Of a stretch of DNA of 16,024 bases, positions 1-6,491 are shown in pieces. Every line of letters begins with the position of its first letter. Positions within the stretch are counted from its first letter, which is position 1. The stretch is from Cytophagales bacterium. Its GTDB lineage: Bacteria; Bacteroidota; Bacteroidia; Cytophagales; Cyclobacteriaceae. Position numbers and translations under genes: made by a program. Below the pieces are notes generated by a model that searched no databases, was not told the origin of the DNA, and worked only from the letters and a program-made list of their open reading frames with translations. The stretch lies in NCBI GenBank assembly GCA_003504855.1, contig DNZD01000269.1:1-16024 (forward strand), written 5' to 3'.

Positions 1-75
1 CCATCCGGATCCCATAGATTACCAGATCATATCAAATGACAGGCCAAAAATTTCCAACCATCAGGCTTCTGCAGA
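1..75. other. Left edge, no supported gene
   Basis: This is the 75 bases beyond the nth stop codon. I see no convincing coding region and no strong hairpin with a T-run that would end the nth transcript; the only symmetry is a weak 5-bp TGCAG/CTGCA pair overlapping the end of nth. A minus-strand ATG near base 14 could start an ORF leaving the window, but only a few codons are visible. Confidence 0.4.
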
Positions 76-699
76 TTAATAGTAGCTGCAAAACCCGGTC
101 ATCACACAATCCCCACACTTGGGATTCTTCGGCCTGCACGTTTCCCGGCCAAGAAACGATATCGCCATGCCTGCTTCTCCCCAGTCTTTAGGCGAAAGAA
201 GTTCCATCATTTGCTTTTCCAATTTCTTAGGATCGGTGCCCTGCGCGATGCCCAAACGAGGTGCCACGCGCACAACATGCAGGTCAACGATGATACCTTC
301 CGCATCACAACCCATTTCACGCATAATTACGTTGGCAGATTTCCGCCCGATCCCCGGCAACGCTGTCAAATCATCCAGGGTTTTTGGGATATTCTTGTCT
401 GTACCGATGATGGCCGACATCTCCAAAAGCCACTTCGTCTTATTCCGGAAGTTTCTGATCTTCTGCACCAGGGGAAACAAGGAATCTGGCGTGGCCCGGG
501 ATAATGCTTTCATATCCGGAAACGCTTCAAAGAACGCCGGGGCCAATTTATTGATATTGCGATCTGAGTCCTGTGCAGACAAGACCACCATCACCAGCAA
601 CTCATAGGGAGAATGGTAGTTGAGCGGATGCTGCTTGCCCTTGTACTTTTTGATCAGGGGCTGCATCGCCTTTTTCCAGTCGACCGGTTTTTTTGCCAT
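76..699 (-). CDS. nth: Endonuclease III (DNA glycosylase/AP lyase)
   Basis: A 207-aa base-excision-repair enzyme that removes oxidised pyrimidines from DNA and cleaves the abasic site by beta-elimination. The helix-hairpin-helix is visible as LPGIGRKSANV (residues 114-124), with the catalytic lysine at K120. The conserved aspartate follows at D139 in VDLHVVRVAPRLG. The Lys in the GIGRK motif points to Nth rather than MutY, which has Tyr there. The C-terminus carries the 4Fe-4S loop with C188, C195, C198 and C204 in the expected C-X6-C-X2-C-X5-C spacing. Length is normal for the family. The N-terminal substrate motif reads LSAQDSDRN where E. coli has LSAQATDVS, a modest divergence. It starts 19 bp after the M13 peptidase stop on the same strand, so read-through from that gene is possible, although the two functions are unrelated. 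Confidence 0.95.
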   Translation of the reverse strand: MAKKPVDWKKAMQPLIKKYKGKQHPLNYHSPYELLVMVVLSAQDSDRNINKLAPAFFEAFPDMKALSRATPDSLFPLVQKIRNFRNKTKWLLEMSAIIGTDKNIPKTLDDLTALPGIGRKSANVIMREMGCDAEGIIVDLHVVRVAPRLGIAQGTDPKKLEKQMMELLSPKDWGEAGMAISFLGRETCRPKNPKCGDCVMTGFCSYY

Positions 700-718
700 A
701 TACGCTTCGTTAACTGGA

Positions 719-2758
719 CTACCAGATTCTGATTCGGTCCTCGGGCTTCTTGTATAACTTGTTTCCTGGCTTCACGTCAAAAGCTTTATACCATGCATCC
801 ATATTCACCGGTGCGCCCACCGTGCGATACTCATCGGGTGAGTGCGGGTCGGTAACGATCAATTGGGCTTTCCGCTCCTGCATGGTATTGCTGCGCCATA
901 CTTGAGCCCAGGCGAGGAAGAACCGTTGGTCCGGAGTAAAGCCATCAATTTTTTTGTTTCCCTTTCCCTGGGGTGTCATCTTGAAGGCTTCATAGGCCGC
1001 ATTCAGTCCACCGAGGTCGCCAATGTTTTCGCCCATGGTGAGTTTACCATTGACGTGCAGGCTGTCCAGCACGGTATAGGCATCAAACTGCTCCTGTAAT
1101 TTTTTGGCTCGTTCCTTGAATCGCGTCATGTCGTCGGGTGTCCACCAATTGCGCAGTGTACCGTCTTTATCGTACTGGCTGCCCGAGTCATCAAAGCCAT
1201 GGGATATTTCATGACCTATCACAGCGCCTATTCCGCCATAGTTGAAGGCATCGTCAGCCTCGGGATGAAAGAACGGGAACTGCAGGATCCCGGCCGGGAA
1301 TACGATTTCATTGTTTACCGGGTTATAGTACGCGTTTACCGTAGGTGGCGTCATAGCAAATCGCGTTTTGTCTACTGGTTTGCCCAACTGGCTTACCATA
1401 TCCTGGTATGACCAGCGGGATGCGTTGCGCAGGTTCTGGAAGAAAGAGGAAGGGGTAATATCAAGACCTTCGTAGGTTTTCCATTTGGATGGATAGCCGA
1501 TTTTAGGTGTAAAGGCATGCAACTTATCGAGGGCCTTCTGCTTTGTGGCATCGCTCATCCACTCCAGATTTTTGATCCGGATCTCATAGGCTTTCACCAG
1601 GTTGGCAACCAATTCGTCCATCCGGGTCTTAGCTTCTTTATTAAAGTGTTTATCAACATAGAGTTGTCCCAACAGTTCACCAATATTATTGTCAGTGAGG
1701 TTAGCCATCCGTTGCCAACGCGGGGTCTGCACCTTTTGTCCGCTCAACGACTGATTGTACGCAAAGTTGGCATCCACAAACGGTTTGCTCAGGTACGGCG
1801 CGGAGGAGCGCAACACATTCCACTGGAGGTACACCTGCCAATCAGCGATGGGTGCATGCTGGAGTAAACTGTCGGCAACAGAGAAAAACCGCGGTGAGTT
1901 TACCAGGAGGCTATCCTGGCCCGGGGCCCTAAGTTTTACCAGCATTGACGACCAATCCACCGCGGGGGTCTTTTTGGAAAAGTCGGTCACGAGAAACTTG
2001 TTATACGTTTTATAAGGGTCGCGCATCTCGACACGGCTCATTTGCGCGGCGGCCAATTTCTTTTCCAGTCGGAAAACTGATTCAGCCCGTTGCTTCGCGG
2101 CAGCCTCAGTTTCACCTGCCAGCATAAACAAGGTATTGAGGTAGGTGAAGTAGGCAGCCTGGATCTTTTTTGTTCGCGCATCTTCTTTCAGGTAGTAGTC
2201 GCGGTCCGGCATGGAGGTACCCCCCTGACTGAGTTGAGCCACCATCGTGTTGGGGTGTTTGCGGTCCTGCCCCACAAAGAATCCAAACAGCGGACCGGCA
2301 ATACCTTGCGTACGCAGGTATACAATTTCATCCAGGACCTGGTTGGTGTTTTGCACTGAGCCAGCGCGGACATAATCTTCCTTCACAGGTGAGAATCCTG
2401 CCTTGTCTACAGCGAGACTATCCATGGCGGCAGTATAAAAATCTCCTACACGGCGCTTCACGGAGCCTGGTGCAGCCTGCTTGTCGGCCATGGCCTCCTT
2501 GAGGATTTCGCGCACGGCCTTTACGTTGAAGTCGCGCAGGATCGTAAAGCTTCCCCACGTCGACTCTTTCGCCGGCACCGGGTTATTCTTCAACCACACA
2601 CCCCCGGCATACTTCTGAAAGTCGTCGCCCGGCTTCACGGTAACATCCATGTTTGCAGGATCGATCAATTTGGGCCTGGACTTTTCTGATTGAGCGACGG
2701 CATGGGCCGAGATAAACAGCAAGGCACACAGAGCGAAGGAGAACTGGATTGATTTCAT
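719..2758 (-). CDS. M13 family zinc metallopeptidase (neprilysin/PepO-like)
   Basis: A 679-aa secreted endopeptidase, expected to cut small peptides in the periplasm or at the cell surface. The N-terminal 22 residues form a signal peptide ending in AHAVAQ with no lipobox. Residues about 35-430 are the M13 N-terminal cap and about 470-679 the catalytic domain. The zinc site is complete: HEISH with H516, E517 and H520, and the third ligand E577 in GENIGDLGG, whose D581 is the usual accessory acid. The NAYYNP and NEIVFPAGIL stretches before HEISH are family substrate-binding elements, and the protein ends in the typical RIRIW. Length matches bacterial M13 enzymes. No Shine-Dalgarno is visible before the ATG. 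It lies upstream of nth on the same strand with a short gap. The substrate cannot be told from sequence. Confidence 0.95.
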   Translation of the reverse strand: MKSIQFSFALCALLFISAHAVAQSEKSRPKLIDPANMDVTVKPGDDFQKYAGGVWLKNNPVPAKESTWGSFTILRDFNVKAVREILKEAMADKQAAPGSVKRRVGDFYTAAMDSLAVDKAGFSPVKEDYVRAGSVQNTNQVLDEIVYLRTQGIAGPLFGFFVGQDRKHPNTMVAQLSQGGTSMPDRDYYLKEDARTKKIQAAYFTYLNTLFMLAGETEAAAKQRAESVFRLEKKLAAAQMSRVEMRDPYKTYNKFLVTDFSKKTPAVDWSSMLVKLRAPGQDSLLVNSPRFFSVADSLLQHAPIADWQVYLQWNVLRSSAPYLSKPFVDANFAYNQSLSGQKVQTPRWQRMANLTDNNIGELLGQLYVDKHFNKEAKTRMDELVANLVKAYEIRIKNLEWMSDATKQKALDKLHAFTPKIGYPSKWKTYEGLDITPSSFFQNLRNASRWSYQDMVSQLGKPVDKTRFAMTPPTVNAYYNPVNNEIVFPAGILQFPFFHPEADDAFNYGGIGAVIGHEISHGFDDSGSQYDKDGTLRNWWTPDDMTRFKERAKKLQEQFDAYTVLDSLHVNGKLTMGENIGDLGGLNAAYEAFKMTPQGKGNKKIDGFTPDQRFFLAWAQVWRSNTMQERKAQLIVTDPHSPDEYRTVGAPVNMDAWYKAFDVKPGNKLYKKPEDRIRIW

Positions 2759-2897
2759 ATGAAAATTGATGGTCTGTTAAAAGTACTTCTTCTTCACGAA
2801 AGGTCAGGCATCTTTGCCCTGTCAACTAACGGCATCGCAGATAGCAAGTTTCCGGGAAGGGATGGATTGTTAATGACCGGGATGGACGGCAACACAT
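2759..2897. other. Intergenic leader of the M13 peptidase gene
   Basis: These 139 bp separate the end of the VOC genes from the M13 peptidase start, all on the minus strand. I found no stem-loop with a T-run, so a terminator for the VOC genes is not evident. Read on the minus strand, TACTTTTA about 25 bases before the peptidase ATG matches seven of eight positions of the Bacteroidota -7 element TAnnTTTG, but I find no -33 element at the right spacing. The promoter reading is therefore weak. Confidence 0.3.
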
Positions 2898-3275
2898 TTA
2901 TCGCGCACCGGGGTCGGGCTGGAAGATTCCAAATACGTTGTTATCAGGATCGGAAAAATAACCCTGCCAACAAAGTCCCGGAATGGCAAACTTCGGCATG
3001 GCCACCGTTCCCCCCGCTATGGCAATTTTTTCAGCAGTAGCATCAAAGTCGGCCACCTCGATCGAGCAGGTAAACGCATTGGTACCTGACATCCGGGGAG
3101 GCACTGCGACGGGTCTTTCCAACAGGCCACCTGAAATACCGGAAGTCTCAATACGATAATAAACGATAGGGATTTGGGGATCGCGAATAAATTTCCAGCC
3201 AAAGACCGACTGGTAAAAAACTACTTCACGGGATGGTTGAGAAGATTGGATCTCAAAATAGCCAATGGTATTCAT
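2898..3275 (-). CDS. VOC superfamily protein, COG3324-like
   Basis: A 125-aa cytoplasmic protein of the vicinal-oxygen-chelate (glyoxalase/bleomycin-resistance) fold. Two beta-alpha-beta-beta-beta modules can be followed: an N-terminal FYQSVFGWKF segment (about residues 20-29) and a C-terminal GYFSDPDNNVFGIFQ segment (about 105-119). These are hallmarks of the COG3324-type subgroup. In classical VOC enzymes a Glu metal ligand would sit at the end of the second module; here the position reads GIFQ, and no canonical His/Glu ligand set is evident, so it may not be a metal-dependent enzyme. It follows the next VOC gene by 20 bp on the same strand, which suggests a two-gene transcript. The substrate is unknown; VOC members of this group are often poorly characterised. 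Confidence 0.85.
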   Translation of the reverse strand: MNTIGYFEIQSSQPSREVVFYQSVFGWKFIRDPQIPIVYYRIETSGISGGLLERPVAVPPRMSGTNAFTCSIEVADFDATAEKIAIAGGTVAMPKFAIPGLCWQGYFSDPDNNVFGIFQPDPGAR

Positions 3276-3295
3276 ACAGTGTTACAAGTAGTATG

Positions 3296-3709
3296 CTATG
3301 AAAGTATCTGATTAAACTCCAGCCGTTCGCCATCCGGGCCAGCTATATTAAAGTATTTACAGCCGTTCTTCCAGAACGGTAGAAATACGGGGGCCTCTTC
3401 GAGCATGTGGTGGCCTGCCCCTTTCAGGGTAGCATATGCGTGGTGGATATCAGCGACGTCAAAAGCGATATGGTCTATATGCCCATGGGATCGTTTGCCG
3501 ATGGCATGTCGTTCGGAAGGAGGATACTGGTACAGTTCAATCATCATGTCACCCAGTTTCATCATGGTAACGTCACCCTGTTCATTGCCAAAAGGAAATT
3601 GGGAGGTCATGACATCACAAAAGCCGAGGCTCTTGTAAAACAGGATTGATTTTTTGAGGTTGGTCACCGGAATACCGATGTGCTGCAACCTGGTGAGTTT
3701 TAAGTCCAT
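3296..3709 (-). CDS. VOC superfamily protein with complete metal site
   Basis: A 137-aa glyoxalase I/dioxygenase-fold protein. The family metal ligands appear in order: H10 in LQHIGIPV, E58 in IELYQYP, H80 in HIDHIAFDV and E131 in ERLEFNQIL. Two paired modules are clear, joined around residues 65-75. The length suits a single-chain VOC enzyme that dimerises. Likely activities include lactoylglutathione lyase-like isomerisation, epimerisation or ring-cleaving dioxygenation, and sequence alone does not decide between them. It is the first gene of a probable pair with the metal-poor VOC gene 20 bp downstream. The ATG at 3709 is chosen because the conserved first strand begins seven residues later. 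No clear Shine-Dalgarno precedes it. Confidence 0.88.
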   Translation of the reverse strand: MDLKLTRLQHIGIPVTNLKKSILFYKSLGFCDVMTSQFPFGNEQGDVTMMKLGDMMIELYQYPPSERHAIGKRSHGHIDHIAFDVADIHHAYATLKGAGHHMLEEAPVFLPFWKNGCKYFNIAGPDGERLEFNQILS

Positions 3710-3893
3710 CCATTAAAGATCAGCATTTGCCTGGAGGCATCCTAGACAGGTTTGTGTTTCTCTCAGGCTGAAAAATTCAACGCGTCATGTCTGGAAAACC
3801 TGATGAACTTAGGTTATGCAAATGCGGTATGCATACAATGTCAAATCAACTTGATAGCTTTCGTACGTTATGAAATAAGGGTACATCGGTCTC
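3710..3893. other. Divergent intergenic region, VOC genes / glycosyltransferase
   Basis: This 184-bp region should hold the promoters of both the minus-strand VOC pair and the plus-strand glycosyltransferase. It contains a 10-bp perfect palindrome, GTATGCATAC, at 3827-3836. About 20 bases further on, TAGCTTTC (3855-3862) matches seven of eight positions of the Bacteroidota -7 consensus TAnnTTTG on the plus strand. The palindrome lies close to where a -33 element would sit, so it could be a repressor site, but such short palindromes also occur by chance. An ORF reading through here into the glycosyltransferase has no recognisable content. Confidence 0.35.
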
Positions 3894-4952
3894 ATGGATG
3901 CGGGTGCCACAAGTCAATCAGGCATAGTTATGGAAATGGAGAACGGGCTGGTAACGGTCATCATATCAGTATATAATGCAGAACGATACCTGCGGGCTTC
4001 TCTGGACAGCATCCTGGCCCAAACCTATTCTCCCATGGCCGTATTCATATGTAATGACGGTTCAACCGATGAATCGGGTGCGATCCTGGATACTTATACA
4101 GACTCGCGCATCAGGCGGTTTTACCATGAAGACAATTTAGGCTGCTACCAGTCAGTTAGCAAGATGATGGCCTATACCCGATGTGATTACATTGCGTTTC
4201 ACGACGCGGACGACATCTCTCATCCAGACCGCATACGTCAGCAAGTGGAGTTTTTACGGGCCCGACCCGACTATGATCTCGTCGGCACTAATTATTCCAT
4301 CATCAACACGCGGGGTAAAGTGGTTGCTACCATATCTACCATGATGGAAAACGCCGAGTTGATTCCTGATGCCCTTATGGCACAGAATGAATTTCAGAAA
4401 TCCACCATCCTATTTCGACGCAGGGTGTATGAGCGACTGGGCGGATTCAGGGATGCACTAATCCCCCACAAAAACATGATTGGCGATTATGACTGGATAT
4501 TGCAGGCCTCGGAGTTATTCCTGCTGTCCAACATCAATGCGCCGGAGCCGTTATACCAATACCGGTCTGTGCCGGGAAGCATGACCAAATCATATCGGAG
4601 CCTTAATCAGCACCTGGCGCCAAAAATGTCTCGCTTCTTTGCAACCGAACGGCGCATCCATTTTGGAACTGATAGCCTGATGAAACGCGATTATTACACC
4701 ATAGAGCAACAGCTGGAATTTTTCAAGGTTCCCTATGATGAAGATGCATCACGATTCTATTTTGAACGCGCCAACTATTTGTTACAACACCGTCTACCCT
4801 GGCAGGCCCTTCCGCACGCCTTCACCGCAACGGTGTTGAGACCACTCCGTCGGCGTCACTGGCAGTGTCTGCAGGATGTCTTCAGCATGCTGGTATTACC
4901 AACTGGTAAATCCGCGAAGTACTATTTCACCAGTGCCATTTGGCCCAGGTGA
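3894..4952 (+). CDS. Family 2 glycosyltransferase
   Basis: A 352-aa GT-A fold enzyme that transfers a sugar from a nucleotide-sugar donor, most likely in building surface polysaccharide or glycoconjugates. The Rossmann-like start VTVIISVYNAERYL, then CNDGSTDES, is typical of GT2. The metal/donor-binding DXD motif is D104-A-D106-D107 in FHDADD. GDYDWILQASE around residues 200-210 fits the position of the catalytic-base motif. No membrane segment is seen. A C-terminal extension of about 100 residues, rich in aromatic and basic residues, has no domain I recognise. In-frame ATGs at 3930 and 3936 lie nearer the conserved fold and could be the true start, as the first 12 residues look non-conserved. 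It is a lone plus-strand gene, and its last 31 bp overlap the end of the convergent DinB-fold gene. Confidence 0.9.
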   Translation: MDAGATSQSGIVMEMENGLVTVIISVYNAERYLRASLDSILAQTYSPMAVFICNDGSTDESGAILDTYTDSRIRRFYHEDNLGCYQSVSKMMAYTRCDYIAFHDADDISHPDRIRQQVEFLRARPDYDLVGTNYSIINTRGKVVATISTMMENAELIPDALMAQNEFQKSTILFRRRVYERLGGFRDALIPHKNMIGDYDWILQASELFLLSNINAPEPLYQYRSVPGSMTKSYRSLNQHLAPKMSRFFATERRIHFGTDSLMKRDYYTIEQQLEFFKVPYDEDASRFYFERANYLLQHRLPWQALPHAFTATVLRPLRRRHWQCLQDVFSMLVLPTGKSAKYYFTSAIWPR

Positions 4953-5389
4953 CTGGCCTTATGGGCAACCCGGCTGAGCATAACATTCAGCCGATTTCGT
5001 TGCGGGGCCTTCTTAAAGTCTTCTTCAGATACCTGCGTGTGGCGACTCAACCAATCCGATTCAGACCAGGAGCGGAAGGCCGTGTCAAGGGCAGCTGCCG
5101 TTTCTTTCCATCGCCGTAGCAATTCGGCCTTGGGTAAATGCCCCGACTGATTAGAACCGCGCTCGTGGTGGTAAATGGTTTTAAGTTCAGGATGGATTCT
5201 TTCACCAATGCCCAGCAAAGGCAACAAGGCATCATCCGTATCGGCGAGGTGGCCCAGAAGCCAGGAAGACGAGTTGCCTCCGGGTACGACCGGGCGGGCG
5301 TAATTTTCTTCGCTAACTGTTTCCAGGGCTTTGGTCATAAGCTTGTTGTAAGCATCCCATTGGAACAAACAGATATCAAGTGCGGTCAT
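4922..5389 (-). CDS. DinB/YfiT-fold putative metal-dependent protein
   Basis: A four-helix-bundle protein of the DinB_2 type, 155 aa from the start chosen here. The family's three-histidine metal site is present: H47 in WLLGHLADTDD, and H143 plus H147 in the C-terminal AHKASHLGQMALVK. Family members include thiol-dependent transferases and many of unknown role, so the reaction is not assigned. An in-frame ATG at 5476 would add 29 residues, but it falls inside the intrinsic terminator of the next gene upstream, and the added residues are not domain-like. The ATG at 5389 immediately precedes the first helix (MTALDICLFQWD). No Shine-Dalgarno is visible. The 3' end overlaps the convergent glycosyltransferase gene by 31 bp, exactly over the conserved histidine helix. 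Confidence 0.85.
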   Translation of the reverse strand: MTALDICLFQWDAYNKLMTKALETVSEENYARPVVPGGNSSSWLLGHLADTDDALLPLLGIGERIHPELKTIYHHERGSNQSGHLPKAELLRRWKETAAALDTAFRSWSESDWLSRHTQVSEEDFKKAPQRNRLNVMLSRVAHKASHLGQMALVK

Positions 5390-5450
5390 CGGGGGTTGAT
5401 TTAAGGTTATGTTCGGTTCAACAACTTCGTGTTCTCTTTGGTTCACGGCA

Positions 5451-5484
5451 AAACAAAAACGGGATTGACTGATCAATCCCGTTT
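5451..5484 (-). terminator. Intrinsic terminator after the zinc-ribbon membrane protein gene
   Basis: A perfect 11-bp inverted repeat (AAACGGGATTG at 5457-5467, CAATCCCGTTT at 5474-5484) with a 6-nt loop. On the minus strand it is followed by TTTTTGTTTTG. It lies 22 bp beyond the stop of the gene ending at 5506, so it should end that transcript, and it also separates the DinB-fold gene from it. The other direction has no comparable T-run. Confidence 0.88.
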
Positions 5485-5505
5485 GTTCAAGTATTGGAAT
5501 TCAGG

Positions 5506-6246
5506 TTACTGGTTGCTTGACAATTTAGCAATCACCACGGCACGGGCCTCGCGGTGGTTGCAATAGCTGCAGCGATAGTGCTTGATCAGCAGGCCATCTT
5601 TGTCCTTGGTGGGTTGTTCGCGAATTTCCTCACTGTGAATTTTCATGGTATAGAATCCACATTCACCGCATTTCTCGGCGTGTTGGTAACCCATGTACTT
5701 TTCGATCTTCTTGTATCCGGTCTTTTCATCCAGCCACACGTCATACTCTGCTGCATGGATAGCACTGGCCTGTTCATCAATAGCGGCCTGGTCGAGGTGT
5801 ACGGATTCCTCTTCTTCAGCCAATTTACGCATCACATTGCCGGCAGGTGAAATACGCGGCGTGTTGCGGATGCGCTTCAATCGGTTTTCAATCACTTTCG
5901 GATAGAGGATACGCACCGCACTGTTGGCAATAAAATACGCGATGACAGCAAATGCGACCAGAAAGAACAAGCCTACATACAAATGAAGATCGGGTTCAAC
6001 GGGAAGCATCGAGCCAATAATGGTGTGGAGAAAGAATGATGCTGAGATAATCAGCGCAACAACTGAATACCAGAAGAACCGAATCTCGTGGGTGGTCACG
6101 TAGTCGTAGCGTTCTTTCAGGTCTTTGGCCTGAAACACTTTCAGTTCATGATAGGCCAGAATACCGATGGCTACTACCAGGGCGATTACTCCGCCGATAT
6201 TGAGGTATTGATCTACATCGGCAGGAACGATTGCTAAGGTTATCAT
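5506..6246 (-). CDS. Membrane protein with C-terminal zinc-ribbon-like module
   Basis: A 246-aa inner-membrane protein without a named family that I can assign. Three hydrophobic helices are clear: residues about 16-34, 57-80 and 87-110. A charged, partly helical linker (about 115-170) leads to a C-terminal soluble region containing CGEC (about 193-196) and CSYC (about 227-230). Two CxxC pairs about 30 residues apart look like a treble-clef or zinc ribbon that would bind one zinc. The YDVWLDEKTGYKKIEKY stretch before the first pair recalls ribbon domains found at the C-terminus of some TPM-domain membrane proteins in Bacteroidota, but no TPM domain is present. With the basic linker after helix 3, the ribbon is probably cytoplasmic. 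It is transcribed alone, with a strong terminator behind it and a 245-bp leader. No Shine-Dalgarno is evident. Confidence 0.8.
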   Translation of the reverse strand: MITLAIVPADVDQYLNIGGVIALVVAIGILAYHELKVFQAKDLKERYDYVTTHEIRFFWYSVVALIISASFFLHTIIGSMLPVEPDLHLYVGLFFLVAFAVIAYFIANSAVRILYPKVIENRLKRIRNTPRISPAGNVMRKLAEEEESVHLDQAAIDEQASAIHAAEYDVWLDEKTGYKKIEKYMGYQHAEKCGECGFYTMKIHSEEIREQPTKDKDGLLIKHYRCSYCNHREARAVVIAKLSSNQ

Positions 6247-6372
6247 AAGGAATAGGTTTTGTGCTTTGGAACTTACGAAAAGTGGAAAGGATTTCCTTCT
6301 GAAACGATGACAATAGTCAGGGAAAATTCATTTTTACGCTCAAATAGGCACTATTTACCCTCCACCGGGTAT

Positions 6373-6393
6373 TTTCCGCAACGGTTGCGGAAA
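6373..6393. repeat. 21-bp near-perfect palindrome
   Basis: TTTCCGCAAC and its exact reverse complement GTTGCGGAAA flank a single central G. As RNA it would fold into an 8-bp stem with a 5-nt loop, but neither strand has a T-run after it, so it is not a standard terminator. Its place about 130 bp before the membrane protein start fits a dimeric repressor's operator or an mRNA leader hairpin. No regulator is identified. Confidence 0.6.
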
Positions 6394-6412
6394 TGGGAGA
6401 CGGCATTAAACC

Positions 6413-6446
6413 AAAAAGCTGATCTCCGCTTTCGCGAAGATCAGCT
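6413..6446 (-). terminator. Intrinsic terminator of the lipoprotein gene
   Basis: A 9-bp stem, AGCTGATCT (6417-6425) with AGATCAGCT (6438-6446), extended inside the loop by CGC/GCG after one mismatch, leaving a TTTC loop on the plus strand. On the minus strand it is followed by TTTTTGG. It lies 45 bp past the stop of the lipoprotein gene ending at 6492, in the correct orientation to end it. Confidence 0.85.
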
Positions 6447-6491
6447 ACAGTTAACCGGTACCTGTTTCCGGTTATCTTCTGTCGGTAAATG

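Larger units (their letters stand above)
6247..6491. other. Intergenic region with terminator and palindrome
   Basis: 245 bp between two minus-strand genes. It holds the terminator of the lipoprotein gene (6413-6446), a 7-bp stem at 6452-6474, and the long palindrome at 6373-6393, and it must contain the promoter of the membrane protein gene. No good TAnnTTTG element stands out on the minus strand. Short ORFs crossing it on both strands have no recognisable protein content. Confidence 0.5.

Noticed and set aside
119..607. 162-aa plus-strand ORF antisense to nth
   Set aside because: It lies wholly within the well-supported nth gene and has no domain-like content.
3752..3976. 74-aa plus-strand ORF overlapping the glycosyltransferase start
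   Set aside because: Out of frame with the glycosyltransferase, with scattered Cys/His that do not form a metal-binding pattern; most likely chance.
6452..6474. 7-bp stem TAACCGG/CCGGTTA between the lipoprotein stop and its terminator
   Set aside because: Short, with no T-run; could help shape the mRNA 3' end but is not a separate terminator.
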